64,000 nucleotides of DNA, from positions 428,593,101 to 428,657,100 of the forward strand of contig OY728130.1 of assembly GCA_963277665.1 (NCBI GenBank). The letters are read 5' to 3'. The stretch comes from Viscum album (lineage: Eukaryota; Streptophyta; Magnoliopsida; Santalales; Viscaceae). Each line of letters starts with the position of its first letter. Within the stretch, counting starts at the first letter, position 1. Below the pieces are notes generated by a model, which did no database searches, was not told the DNA's origin, and saw only the letters and a program-made list of their open reading frames with translations. Positions 10,768-23,410 of the stretch are shown here, one piece after another. The position numbers and the translations under genes were made by a program.

Positions 10768-11016
10768 CACTCCCTCCATATTATATTTATTTTTATTTAT
10801 TTTTTATTTTTTTGACCTTTATCAGCGCTAAAAAAAAGCGCTGATAAAGAGGTTTTTTATCAGCGTTTTTTAGCGCTCATAAAAGGGGCTTTTATCAGCG
10901 CTTTTCGGAGCGCTGATAAAAGGGACCCCCCTATATTAGCGCTGAGCTTTACAGCGCTTTTTTAGCGCTGTTAAAGCCCTTTTTTAGCGCTGATATAGGC
11001 CGTTTTTGTAGTAGTG
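10768..11016 (-). mobile_element. End of a CACTA transposon with TTATCAGCGCT subterminal repeats
   Basis: Read on the minus strand from 11016 the sequence begins CACTACTACAAAAACGG, a CACTA-type terminus. It then carries many copies of ATCAGCGCT and its complement in both orientations, the transposase-binding subterminal repeat layout of En/Spm elements. The remainder would lie to the left but is cut off by the young Ty3 element. No gene is present. The motif resembles the TTATCAGTGCT repeats at 29350, suggesting the same subfamily. Confidence 0.8.
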
Positions 11017-13159
11017 ATCGAAGAGCTATAGCGGGCTCCACCCGCCACTTACTAAGTCACATTCCTCATATCAAAAGGTTGAAACATAACATAAACATTT
11101 GTATTTAAACTAGCATACGAAATGTCAATACTTTATCCATAAACCATTAATGGTATAAAAATAACACATCCACTGTCAAATATATCACAAAACCTTCAAT
11201 ACAATATGGAATATTCGTATCATAATAAATCAATTTCAAACAAGTTTAAAATCCATCAACGGATGTTGACATAGATGAAATTGATTAGTAAAATGCTTTG
11301 AGAGAAATACCCTTTTTTCATGAAATCATTTGTAAGTCTCACAATTTATAAAATAAGTCATTTAAAAGAGATTTTTTAATCAAAGTGTTCCATACCACTT
11401 TGAAACTTTTGAAAAGATTTATCATTTCAAAACATTCATGTCCATATAAATAAATCATTAAAATCGTTTTGAAAATATGGACATTAATTGAAAGGGTTTA
11501 GAAAGATAAATCATTAAAACATTTAAAATGATGATCTAGCTAAATAGACCCTCCCATAAAACCTTAAAAGATTCATTTTGAATTTTTTTTTATGAAATAT
11601 GGGTATCTATGATAAGTATGTCCCAGAAAATACTTACACATGAACAATCTTGGATAGTAATGTGATTGCGGAAATAACTCTTACCTTGCACTTACATTTA
11701 GTCGAGGGTATGTTTAACCTCCTGTATGAATATCGTAGTATGTTATTAAATTATACTAGAACCATATTAGTATTTATGATATCATACATGATTCATTAAT
11801 GACTTTATAATACCCATTTAATAATAATTTCCATGTTAAATTAACATTTCGATTAATAATCGCTTTCTTTATCGTACGCGTTTTAACTTGTTACTGTTGA
11901 TTGTATCACTTAGAACAATATTTAAATACTTCTAGAATATAAAACATGATTTATATATCATATATATTTAGAATATAAATATGTATAATAGACATATATA
12001 TGAAATGAAAAACACCGTTTATGGTGACGGTAGTCCGTACGTATGCATAAACGCCATTTCCGTTTTCATATCGTATTGAACGGAACTAAGTGAATAAGAT
12101 ATATATAAGTACATATATATATAAATATATATATAAATATATATATCTCCAGTAGCATTATTATGTCATATATTACATACTTATTAGTAATATATATTTT
12201 TATAATCATCGATGAATGGTGATCGTGGAAATTAATCTCATCGCGTCGTGGAGACGGTAATCCATACGTACGCACGAGCGACAATATCATTTCCTTAAAG
12301 GTGTGAAATTGGATGGTATATTAATATTACAGAGACATTATCATGTTATTTTCATTATTTATATACATATTACTTATCATTATATCCACCCAAATAACAC
12401 AGTGTTGAATAACAAATTACACCATGACATGGAGACGGTAAGCCGTACATACACACGCATGGTGACATTATCATTCATAAGATGGGTAGAATAATGAATA
12501 TAATTGTGCCATATTTATAATTACATCACAGTATATAGAAGATACTGGAGTTATTATTTTAGAATGGAAACAACAAAGAAAGAGTAAGTGGAAGAATAAG
12601 AGAACTTGAAAGAGGTGATCAAATATTTACCTCTTCTTCGGGTTCTTCCTTATGATTTGATCAAAAGGGCTTCATAGGTTGGATTTCTGATCAAACTAAG
12701 GCCTCTAGGATCAATTGAGGGAAGTTTTGAGGATATTTGGGTAGGGTTTGGCCGTGCCAAATGGCTTTAGAGGTGTGATTTTGAGAGAAGGGGAAGTTCC
12801 CTTTTATAAGAGGGGTGATAGTCACTTTAGGAAAAGATTAAAGTATTAATTTATTATACAATCATATTCGGTTTATAATGGTTCCAAATGAATTTATTTC
12901 GAGCCTTAGGTGGTTATGGGTCGAGATTCTCTCAACCAATAGGTTTTAGACAAGTTTAGGTTACCATTTTAACCTTATCTTTTAGATTTAACTCTTAGTT
13001 AAATAGTTTAACTTTTGCCATGTCTTCTTGTATTCTTACTCTGTATGGTTAATAAACTTACTCTAAACTTCCAAGAGAACCTCAAGTGGCTCATCAATGA
13101 CATAGATAATATTATTTAAGCCCTTTATCTGAACCTTATATTTTTAGGAATATTATTTC
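11017..13159 (-). repeat. Old inverted LTR of the Ty3 family, first part
   Basis: This is the diverged reverse complement of LTR positions about 1290-3190, including the CGTACG motifs, the TATA region (near 12805) and the sequence around the pyrimidine-rich leader. It ends inside the LTR where the Copia element is inserted and resumes at 23411. On its left the CACTA end at 11016 replaces the rest. Small frames at 12066-12494 are chance. Confidence 0.85.
13155..13159. repeat. Target site duplication of the Copia element, left copy
   Basis: ATTTC here corresponds to ATATC at 23411-23415. The uninterrupted relative in the young LTR reads ATATC at this place, so one base of this copy has changed. 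Confidence 0.65.
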
Positions 13160-15090
13160 TGTAGGTTCCGGGCGTAGCGGAAGTGCGTTGGAGGGTTTTC
13201 CCAACTTTAATTTTAGCGTTAAACGACGTTCAATCCGAGATCTGTCACGATATAAAACGCCGGATCTTCGGAATAGAACGAAGAATGAAAAAGAAAAGAA
13301 GAGTCTCAGAACCATTGAGATAGGATCTTCATATGTTGGTTATAATTAATTTAATTAATTCATAAGAATTACCTCGATGGAATTCTTTCTTCATTGGTGT
13401 CTCCAGTCACGATCCTGTGATCCGTCGTTGCATCGGAGAATCCAAGTGTAGGATTCCTCTAGCGGTGATCCACATGTATGCCACGTATCTCTAGACGTCG
13501 CCAAAGGGAACTCCGGGTGCTAGCGCGGAAGATCCTTCGCTTGCGATGTCCATCTTCGATCGCCTTGATCCGGTGGAGGATCTTGCTTTCGTAACTTGAA
13601 AACGTTCTTGGTGGAAAGGGAATTCTTTCTTGGATTGAGAGTATTTCCAATCCATTGTTCACAACAATGGCTAACATTTTTTAGAATAATGTAATTAAGA
13701 TTTATAATACCTAGAATAATAAAATAAATTAATTGCTCATAAGCATTTAATCATTTCATTTAATTCTTAGTAATACCCCATGTCTTAATAATGATAGTTG
13801 ACCATCATTATTACTTGACATGCATCCAACGTATTACATTTAATATCATTTAATTAAATAAACAATATTTTCTCATGAATCCCGAAAAATAAACTACACG
13901 GCGTGTATATATAAATATACACGACGTGTACTTTTATTTTTCAGTTTTATTTATTTTCCTCCACCATATTTATTAGACCTTGAGTAATGGCTATTTATTT
14001 CTTAAATAAATGTAACTGCATTACTCGCTAATAAATATATATTATTTCACCCACAATATATTTTCTCGAATAACTAGTGTCAAAATAAATGCGATCATAC
14101 ATCCTTGAATAATTATTAAACCACAATCGGGAATAATCTTTATTCAACTTGTTAAATTAATATTTAACTGAGATACATGGACACACTTAGTGTGTGACCC
14201 TCTAGGCCTCTTTCTCAGTGGCATTAGGCTGAGTCTGCCTAAATTCCAAGGTTAGCGTCTAGCAACACACCAAGGCACCCATAGAGAAAGAAGTTAATGC
14301 CGCAATGACGTGTCACCTCCTACGAACGCTTACCGTGTAATATAAACCCTTTGTCTCGATATCTCCAATCAAGCGGGTTGCATGCTAGTGCCATTAACCC
14401 ATGTGCTTGATTATTCTTTCTTTGACTTCCCAGAATTGAACTTGCCCATACCTTACCATGGCCATGGATTTATTTAGGCTGTATCAATTCCATCAAAGGG
14501 CCTGAGATATCTACTTCCGTTATGGAACGGAAGGGACAAATCCTTTCTCGCATTATCTATTAATGTGGTATTACTCATGATGCACCCAACGTATCCTACC
14601 TCACTGCGAACACTGTGTCGTCACAGTTTTCATCAATACATCTAAGTGCGCGAGTTGTAATACCCATTAATAATAATATTAAATTCTAAGGACCAATACA
14701 CACGTCCGCAGATAGGAACATCCAATGACACTATGAAATGTGGATTTCCTACTGGCGGGTCTCGTTCTCATAATATCCTCTTGGATATTACCAAGGGCGC
14801 ACACCATGAGAAGGTGCCTCAAAGTTTTATGAGTCCTCACCCCTAATGACCTATATTATTTGTATCCCTCAAATAATATCATCTAGCCATAGAACATACA
14901 TTCAAGAACAGTGTTATGGCACTTCCAGGTTCTCATCATAGCAGGGATCCGCTACGACCCTTTAATGCAACAGCTGTCCTTAGAACATTATCACATGACA
15001 TGTCACGCAGAAGAACAATCAAGATGTGATAAGGCTTTTATTTAATGAATAAAGTACAAAGTAGTTGGTTATAGTCCACCAAATCCAACA
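13160..15090 (-). repeat. Copia 3' LTR
   Basis: Same length as the 5' LTR (1931 bp), with TGTTGG...CCTACA ends on the minus strand. It contains a TACACGGCGTGTA palindrome pair near 13895-13930 and no gene. The frame at 13459-13677 has a counterpart in the other LTR and is not considered coding. Confidence 0.93.
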
Positions 15091-15105
15091 GACTCCCACT
15101 TGGAC
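15091..15105 (-). promoter_or_regulatory. Copia polypurine tract
   Basis: On the minus strand CCAAGTGGGAGTC runs straight into TGTTGG of the 3' LTR. AAGTGGGAG is a purine tract of the form common in plant Copia elements. Confidence 0.8.
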
Positions 15106-15164
15106 TAGAGCCAACTACTAACAACCTTTAACCCGCTAGCTCTCACATGATAATCATGCTTCTG

Positions 15165-18058
15165 CTAAGATAGGCCTTTAGTCATGGGGTCCGCCACGTT
15201 CTCTTCCATGGACACTCTCCTCACCGCAACTTCACCCCTTTGATATAAATCCCTCAAGAGGTGATACTTTCGGAGTATGTGATTTGTTCGTTGATGTGAC
15301 CTTGGTTCTTTTGCAAGATCCACCGCTGCAGTATTATCACAATACAATGTAGTGGGATCTTTACTGCTAGGCACCACATCAAGCTCCTGGACAAAGTTCC
15401 GAATCCAGACGGCTTCCTTGGCTGCATTAGAAGCCACTATATACTTGGACTCCGCTGTAGAATCGGCGACAACTGGCTACTTTGAACTCTTCCAGCTCAC
15501 AGCTCCTCCATTGAGATAGAAAACATATCCAGATTGCGGCTTTAGATCATTCTGATCTGTTTGAAAACCAGCATCAGCATACCCTCTTATGACAAGGTCC
15601 TCGTCTCCTCCATACACTAGGAACATATCCTTAGTTCTTCTCAGATACATAAGGATAGTCTTAACAGCAGTCCAATGCTGTTCTCCAGGATCATCTTGAT
15701 ATCTGCCTATTATGCTCAGTGCATAGGCAACATCAAGCCTGGTACATAACATGGAATACATGATGGATCCTATAGCCGAAGCGTATGGGATCTTTCTCAT
15801 CCTATCTTTCTCCTGTTGTGTCTGGGGACACATTTTCTTAGAAATATGTAAGCCATGTGACACTGGAACCAATCCCCTCTTGGATTTTTCCATACTAAAT
15901 CTCTTTAGTATCTGGTCAATGTATGTACCCTGACTTAGTCCAAGCAGCCTCTTGGATCTATCACGAATGATCTTGATCCCTATAATGTAGGCTGCTTCTC
16001 CTAAGTCCTTCATGGAGAAACACTTGTTCAACCAGTCCTTAACTGACTGTAAGGCTGGTACGTCATTTCCAATAAGCAATATGTCATCAACATATACCAC
16101 TAGGATAATGACCGCATTCCCATTAAACCGCTTATAAACACATGGCTCACATTCATTCTTAATGAAACCAAATTACTTTATGGCTTCATCAAATCGAATG
16201 TTCCATGACCTGGATGATTGTTTCAATCCATAAATGGATTTCTGCAACTTGCAAACCCGTTTGGCTTCACCTAGTGTCACAAACCCTTCTGGTTGTGTCA
16301 TATAGACATCTTCCTGAAGGTTCCCATTAAGGAATGCTGTTTTGACATCTATCTTCCAAATCTCGTAGTCATGGTAAGCTGCTATGGCAAGTATGATTCT
16401 TATGGATTTAAACATGGAAACTGGCGAGAAGGTTTCATCATAGTCAATTCCTTGATGTTGTCTGAATCCTTTAGCCACTAGCCTTGCTTTATAGGTGCTA
16501 ACTTGACCTTCCATGTCTAGCTTTCTTTTGAATACCCATTTGCATCCAACAGGCTTTACATCAACTGGCTCATTGACCAGAACCCAAACTTGGTTCTGAT
16601 ACATGGAATCCATCTCAGAATTCATAGCTTCTAGCCATCTTGCAGCTTCTGAGCTTTCTACTGCTTCCTTGTAGGAGAGAGGTTCATCATTGTCCAACAA
16701 TAATTATTCACCATCCTCTGTGACTAGGAAACCAAATCTCTCTGGTTCCCTTACCTCTCTTGATCTCCTACACAGTACTTGTGTTTTTGGAACCTCTTCC
16801 ATGGGGACCTGTGGAACTTTTTCCTGTACCAACTCCTGTGTATCTTGAGAATCAACTTCGTCGAAGTCAATCTTGCTCCCACTATCCTTCTTGAGGATGT
16901 GCTCCCTCTCAAGAAAGACGGCTTGTCTAGCGACAATCACTTTCTTGTCTTGAGGGTTATATAGGTAATATCCTTTCGTTTCCTTGGGATATCCTATAAA
17001 GATACAATTTGTGCTCCGAGGTGCTAGTTTGTTGCCTGAGAAGGCCTTAACAAACTCCTCGCATCCCCATACACGTGTGTGCGACAAAGTGGTTTCCTTC
17101 CATTCCATAACTCGGATGGAATTCCATTTTCTGCCTTAGTTGGTACCCGGTTTAACGTGTATGCTGCAGTTTGTAATGCATATCCCCAAAAGGATAATGG
17201 AAGATCCGCATGAATCATCATCGACCTCACCATGTCCAACAAGGTGCGGTTCCTCCTTTCACTAACACCATTACACTATGGTGTATAAGGAGGAGTGAGC
17301 TGAGATAGAATCCCAGACTCCCGTAGAAGATCGATGAACTCTTGGTTCAGGTATTCTCCACCTCGATCCGATCAAAGCTTCTTTATCTTCTTACCAAGAT
17401 GATTCTCTACTTCATTATTGAATTCCTTAAATTTCTCTAAGGACTCTGACTTATACCTCATTAAGTAGACATAGCCATATCTACTCAAATCATCAGTAAA
17501 AGTAATGAAGTAAGAATATCCACCTCTAGCTTCTACTGGAAATGGTCCACACACATCCGTGTGTACCAATCCTAGAAGCTCTGTGGCCCTTTCACCTTGT
17601 CCACCAAAAGGTGGCTTGGTATTTTTTCCTTGTAAACAAGCGTGACATCTATCAAGTGGTTTTAGATCAGTAGAGTCTAAATAGCCATCTTGGCAGAGCT
17701 TTGTCAAACGCTTCTCGTTCACATGACCAAGGCGGTGATTCCATAACTGGGTGATGTATGAGTCATGTGAGTTTATTTCTTTATCAATTGCCAACACTTG
17801 GTTTTCGTAATTCAATACATACAAACCATTATTTAAATGTTTCATACCATAACATACGTTGTTCTTATAAAAGCGACAACCCTTATTTCCAAATTTGAAA
17901 ACAAATCCATCCATATCCAAAAAAGATACATAAATTATGTTCTTGGTAACACTAGGCACATAATAACAGTTATGTAAAACCAAAATCATCCCAGTCGGCA
18001 ATGAGAGGTGGTAGTCGCCAATAGTCAACACAACCAGCCTTGCGCCATTGGCAGCTCA
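15165..18058 (-). pseudogene. pol: Copia pol: protease end, integrase, reverse transcriptase, RNase H (broken)
   Basis: Reading from 18058 down: the rest of the protease, then the pre-integrase motif (HRLGHVNEKRL, C-H-A-C around 17660), the integrase core (HTDVCGPF, DDLSRYGYVYL, with NGVSERRNRTL near 17270), the Copia reverse transcriptase (KWVFKRKLD, DVKTAFLNGNL, and YVDDILLIGND at about 16090) and RNase H (YCDNTAAVDLAKEP at about 15350). Stops lie at 18056-18058 (TGA), 17372-17374 (TGA), 17276-17278 (TAG), 16704-16706 (TAA), 16173-16175 (TAA) and 15477-15479 (TAG). A one-base loss lies near 17100. The stops fit CGA, CAG or CAA changed by C to T. Apart from these the domain order is complete, so a defective copy of an autonomous Copia element. 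Confidence 0.92.
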
Positions 18059-19003
18059 AAGATCCACCTCTCCTATGGAAAGCTTTCTAAATATACTTGG
18101 TTCCTGCATTTGAATACAGATGTGAGCCCCACAAGCTGTATCTAATACCCAATGTGTAGAAATAGAAAGATTGCACTCGATAAAAAACACACCTTTAGCG
18201 TCCCCACGCTTCTGGGTGCAGTTCCTCTTCCAGTGGCCCTGCTTGCCACATGCAAAACACACTGCCTCCCGTTCCTTGCCCTGCCTCTGGATCTTCCCCT
18301 TCTTGGAGGGACGGTGCTCGGGGGCTTCAGACCGTTTATAAGTCTTTGGCCCCTTTGCCTTGTCCTTCCTTTTCTTGTTCACCACAAGGACCGCGGGTTT
18401 GTCACGCCCCATGTCCTTATCTACCTGGCAAATCAAGGTCAGAAGCTCCGATAGACTCTTCTCATTGCCGCTCATGTTATAGTTGACAATGAAGCTAGAG
18501 AAGGTCTTGGGAAGTGATGATAGGATGAGATCTGTACACAACTCATCCGGGAATTTAATCCCTAAGATGTCCAGACGTTCAATGTAGCCAATAAGCTTGA
18601 CTACATGAGGCCCAGCTGGCGCAGACTCTCCAAGCTTCATGGTAAACAAAGCATTGGAGATCTCATACCTCTCCTGTCTCGCCTTCTCTTGGTAGATATC
18701 TTTAAGGTGAGAAATCATGCTATACGCATCCATGTTTTCATGTTGCTTCAAGAGCTCATTAGACATGGCCAATAGCATGAAACACTGTACATCTGTGGCA
18801 TCATCCATGTGTTTCATGTAGAGAGATAATTCCTCATCACTAGCCTCTTTCCCAGGCGCAACTGGAATAGGCTCTTCCAGCACATATAATTTCCTTTCAT
18901 GGCGAAGGATGACGCGTAAACTCCTCTGCCACTCTTGGAAATTGGTGCCGGTGAGAAGGTTTTCCTTCTCGAGTATGGTGCGCAATGATATGTTTGAAGT
19001 CAT
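18059..19003 (-). pseudogene. gag: Copia gag and start of protease
   Basis: The likely start is the ATG at 19003 (MTSNISLRTILEKENLLTG), 11 codons inside a longer open frame. The N-terminal half has the Copia gag pattern (GTNFQEWQRSLRVILRHERK). A CCHC knuckle CFACGKQGHWKRNC follows near 18230. The protease motif WVLDTACGAHIC comes near 18130, where the usual Asp-Thr-Gly is Asp-Thr-Ala. The frame then meets a TGA at 18056-18058 and would otherwise continue into pol, as expected for a single Copia polyprotein. The altered catalytic triplet and the stop make it non-functional. The gag start resembles TNT1/Tork-like gag proteins, but the lineage is not certain. Confidence 0.88.
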
Positions 19004-19244
19004 TTTCTTGCCGTTTCTACAAATTAAGATGATCAAAGGTCTAGTACGTTATTACAAAAACTGAGACAAATAAATAAATTAATACTTATTAGTCTCCCAC
19101 TATTTTATCGAAATCCAATAGCCCTCACCATTGACTTCGAAATATTCTGTTGCGTGAATATTCTAGTGGCAAGGATCCATATTGACCTTCGCATTACCCC
19201 AACTAGGGTTGGTCAAGAAACTTGAAGGGTTTTAGGTAGGGATT

Positions 19245-19900
19245 CCAAATGCCAACTGCATTAACTCGCATCTCCTTGATCCACTGAGTGGACTCCCCAA
19301 TCCTGAAATCCTTTTTGGATTTCCTCAAAATTTGCCTCTTGGTCACACCAAGTCCTGCTGTGGCAGTCAACCCTTGATGCGAACCAAGTCAAGTCAACCC
19401 AAAACCTTGAATTAGAATTCCCCGATAATTGAAAGCACCCCAACTAGGGTTGTTCAAGCACTTTGAACTATGGTTCAATTCTAACCAAGATTATGGAAGG
19501 CTACGCCGACTTAATATTTATTTTGTGGGATTTTATCCTTATACGTAAATTTCCATTTTATTATCTTTCATTCCAAATGCCAACTACATTAACTCGCTTC
19601 TCCTTGATCCACTGAGTGGACTCCCCAATCCTGAAATCCTTTTTGGATTTCCTCAAAATTTGCCTCTTGGTCACACCAAGTCCTGCTGTGGCAGTCAACC
19701 CTTGATGCAAACCAAGTCAAGTCAACCCAAAACCTTGAATTATAATTCCCCGATAATTGAAAGCACCCCAACTAGGGTTGTTCAAGCACTTTGAACTATG
19801 GTTCGATTCTAACCAAGATTATGGAAGGCTACACCGACTTAATATTTATTTTGAGGGATTTTATCCTTATACGTAAATTTCCATTTTATTATCTTTCATT
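19245..19900 (-). repeat. Tandem duplication, 2 x 328 bp, in the Copia leader
   Basis: Units 19245-19572 and 19573-19900 are nearly identical and directly adjacent. A shorter related piece (CCAACTAGGGTTGGTCAAG) lies just before at about 19198. The two 60-residue frames inside are copies of each other and unlikely to be genes. A diverged single unit is recognisable in the Copia remnant at 37241-38260. Confidence 0.93.
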
Positions 19901-20830
19901 ACATGCTTGTTAATATTAAGTGATTCACCATGTCTAAGATAATATTTACGTATAAGCCGGTTTTATTTTAGTTCCATCTTGTATGCTCGTTTAATTCATT
20001 AATTGTGTGATCATGACAACACACCCACAATAAATAAACCATGCAACTGACAGAAATAAAATAAATGGTATGATCATGAGCTTTTCTATTGGTTAGTTTA
20101 TCTAGTGTTTGATAAACTAACCCAAGACCTAGGGGAGAAACACCTTGAACCTTTCGGGTTCATGTTTACAGCTTTCCACCTATCCACCTTTGTATCTCCT
20201 TGGATTGGTTTCACCATGGCTCCTGACTTGAGCCGCCTCCACTAACTTGGGAGCTCCATCCGTTACATATGCATTTATCTCACACGCAGGTGAGGGGTAA
20301 AAGGGGTTTTTACATAAAAAAATCCTTGGGCGTGCAGGCCCTACATATTAATAAGGAGATGGCTCACAGTCCAACAAATTTAATTTAAATAAATAAATTA
20401 AAAGAAACCATTCACATACAAAGGTCTCGGTCTAGCTCATGATCATCCATACATGCAACAATATTTATGCATAAATAAAACTAGCATTCAATTCTTTAAT
20501 AGTTCTTGTTTAAGATAAATCACGCTCGAATCAATTAATTATCTTTAATTAATCAATCATTTTATCTTAAAATCCCTTTTCTGAATTTCCTTGAGATTCT
20601 CATCCATCATAATTTTAAACAAACAAATTCATTTAAAATTATCCTTGTACGTAACTTGTAACTTGGAGGCAACCCGGTGAATTCTCATTTATTACGCAGA
20701 TGTTAAATTAAACACATATATATAAAACACCTATCACGTGTTGTGCCTCAGCTTTACGCCTGAACCATGGTACACGTATCAAGGGTTTGTATAATATAAT
20801 AATAAATTTTAATAAATCTGTGTAATTTGG
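19901..20830 (-). other. Copia leader without gene
   Basis: Untranslated leader between the primer site and gag. Similar sequence in the same order is found at 38200-39170 in the Copia remnant, which shows that this long leader belongs to the element and is not a later insertion. Confidence 0.7.
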
Positions 20831-20835
20831 GTGAG

Positions 20836-21250
20836 TACACGGCGTGTAGTTCCGACTACACGGCGTGTAATTTTCTTCACCGTCCATACGAAGTACACGC
20901 CCGGGGACTGGGCTTGTTAATGTACTTCGGAAATTTTCGGAGTACACGGTGTGTATAGTGGGACACAAATCGTGTAGTTTCCACGTTACACGGTTTCCAG
21001 CCAGGTAGGCCGTGTACGGAGTACACGAACCAACCCTAACCCGAAGGGACTACACGCCGTGTTCATTGGACCACACGACGTGTATTCCGGAAACCGTGTG
21101 CCACCTGTTTCTGGTCAACACACGGTGTTTTAAATTCTTAGAAAGAATCCAATACACGACCTGATTTGGCGGATCAGTCAATGCATTGAACCTAGACTAC
21201 ACGACGCGCACTTTCGAATACACACCGTGTATTCTGGTGTTATACGGCCA
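20836..21250 (-). repeat. Cluster of ACACGnCGTGT palindromes in the Copia leader
   Basis: Within about 415 bp there are roughly fourteen full or half copies of TACACGnCGTGTA, for example at 20836-20848 and 20857-20869 and near 20941, 21049, 21072 and 21218, spaced about 20-50 bp. Two more occur in each LTR near 13895-13930 and 22213-22250. The region is GC-richer than its surroundings. It could be an array of binding sites or a structured RNA leader; nothing in the sequence decides. Confidence 0.85.
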
Positions 21251-21464
21251 GAAACATTTGTCTCCTCCGAATGAGTTCCTCTATTTTATTTTAATCAAAA
21301 TTAAAAGAAAAAATTGTTTCTGTGAGGTGAACGAGAAACGAGGGAGGAGGAATAGATCTCAATATTCATATTTCCAGAACGATTAAACTTGAATTGAAAT
21401 AACTAAATTATTAAATGCGTAAATTACCAACGAAAAACTAAATAATTATAATCAATGATATGAA

Positions 21465-21477
21465 CTCTTTGATACCA
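21465..21477 (-). promoter_or_regulatory. Copia primer binding site
   Basis: On the minus strand TGGTATCAAAGAG begins just after the 5' LTR end (CCTACA). It matches the initiator tRNA-Met type site except for one base (A for G). Confidence 0.85.
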
Positions 21478-21479
21478 CT

Positions 21480-23410
21480 TGTAGGTTTCGGGCGCAGCGG
21501 AAGCGTGTTGAAGGGTTTTCCCAACTTTAATTTTAGCGTTAAACGATATTCAATCCGAGATCCTTCATGATATAAAACGTCGGATCTTCAGAATAGAACG
21601 AAGAAAGAAAAAGAAAAGAATAGTCCATGAACCATTGAGATAGGATCTTCATATGTTGGTTATAATTAATTTAATTAATTCATAATAATTACCTCGATGG
21701 AATTCTTTCTTCGTTGGTGTCTCTGGTCACGATCCTGTGATCCGTCATTGCGTCGGAGAATCCAAGTGTAGGATTCCTCTAGCGGTGATCCACACGTGTG
21801 CCACATATCTCTAGACGTCGTTGAAGGGAACTCCGGGTGCTAGCGTGGAAGATCCTTCTCTTGCGATGTCCGTCTTCGATCGCCTTGATCCGGTGGAGGA
21901 TCTTGCTTTCGTAACTTGAAAGTGTTCTTGGTGGAAATGGAATTCTCTCTTGGATTGAGAGTATTTCCAATCCGTTGTGCACAACAATGGCTAACCTTTT
22001 TGAGAATAATGTAATTAGGATTTATAATACCTAGAATAATAAAATAAATTAATTGCTCATAAGCATTTAATCATTTCATTTAATTCTTAGTAATACCCCA
22101 TGTCTTAATAATGACAGTTGACCATCATTATTACTTGACATGCGTCCAACGTATTACATTTAATATAATTTAATTAAATAAACAATATTTTCTCACGAAT
22201 ACCGAAAAATAAACTACACGGCGTGTATATATAAATATACACGGCGTGTACTTTTATTTTTCAGTTTTATTTATTTTCCTCCACCATATTTATTAGACCT
22301 TGAGTAATGGCTATTTATTTCTTAAATAAATGTAACTGCATTACTCGCTAATAAATATATATTATTTCACCCACAATATATTCTCTCGAACAACTAGTGT
22401 CGAAATAAATGAGATCATACATCCTTGAATAATTATTAAACCACAATCGAGAATAATCTTTATTCAACTTGTTAAATTAATATTTAACTGAGATACATGG
22501 ACACACTTAGTGTGTGACCCTCTAGGCCTCTTTCTCAGTGGCATTAGGATGAGCCTGCCTAAAGTCCAAGGTTAGCGTCTAGAAACACCCCAAGGCACCC
22601 ATAGAGAAAGAAGTTAACGCCACAATGACGTGTCACCTCCTACGAACGCTTACCGTGTAATATAAACCCTTTATCTCGATATCTCCAATCAAGCGGGTTG
22701 GATGCTAGTGCCATCAACCCATGTCATTGATTATTCTTTCTTTGACTTCCTGGAATTGAACTTGCCCATACCTTACCATGGCCATGGATTTATTTAGGCT
22801 GTATCAATTCCATCAAAGGGCCTGAGATATCTACTTCTGTTATGGAACGGAAGGGACAAATCCTTTCTCGCATTATCTATTAATGCGGTATTACTCGTGA
22901 CACACCCAACGTATCCTACCTCGCTGCGAACAGTGTGTCGTCACAGTTTTCGTCAATACATCTAAGTGCACGAGTTGTAATACCCATTAATAATAATATT
23001 AAAGTCTAAGGACCAATACACACGTCCACAGATAGGAACATCCAATGACACTATGAAATGTGGATTTCCTACTGGCGGGTCTCGTTCTCATAATATCCTC
23101 CTGGATATTACTAAGGGCGCACACCATGAGAAGGTGACTCAATGTTTTATGAGTCATAACCCCTAATGACCTGTATTATTTGTATCCCTCAAATAATATC
23201 ATCCGACCATAGAACATACATTCAAGAATAGTGTTATGGCACTTCCGGGTTCTCATCATAGCAGGGATCCGCTACGACCCTTTAATGCAATAGCTGTCCT
23301 TAGGACATTATCACATGACATGTCACGTAGAAGAACAATCAAGATGTGATAAGGCTTTTATTTAATGAATAAAGTACAAAGTAGTTGGTTCTAGACCACC
23401 AACTCCAACA
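21480..23410 (-). repeat. Copia 5' LTR
   Basis: 1931 bp, the same length as the 3' LTR, starting TGTTGGAGTT at 23410 on the minus strand. It carries the same palindrome pair near 22213-22250. No coding region. Confidence 0.93.

Larger units (their letters stand above)
13160..23410 (-). mobile_element. Copia LTR retrotransposon, full length but decayed
   Basis: Two LTRs of 1931 bp each (13160-15090 and 21480-23410) flank, on the minus strand, a tRNA-Met type primer site, a long leader, gag-protease-integrase-reverse transcriptase-RNase H in Copia order, and a purine tract. The total is 10251 bp. It lies inside the old inverted Ty3-type LTR and is bounded by a 5 bp target duplication with one mismatch. 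LTR divergence looks like several per cent by eye, so it is older than the element at the left edge. The coding frame has at least six stops and one frameshift. Confidence 0.93.

Noticed and set aside
18152..18486. 100- and 78-residue plus-strand frames rich in Pro, Ser and Leu
   Set aside because: They are antisense to the Copia gag zinc-knuckle region and show no own family pattern.
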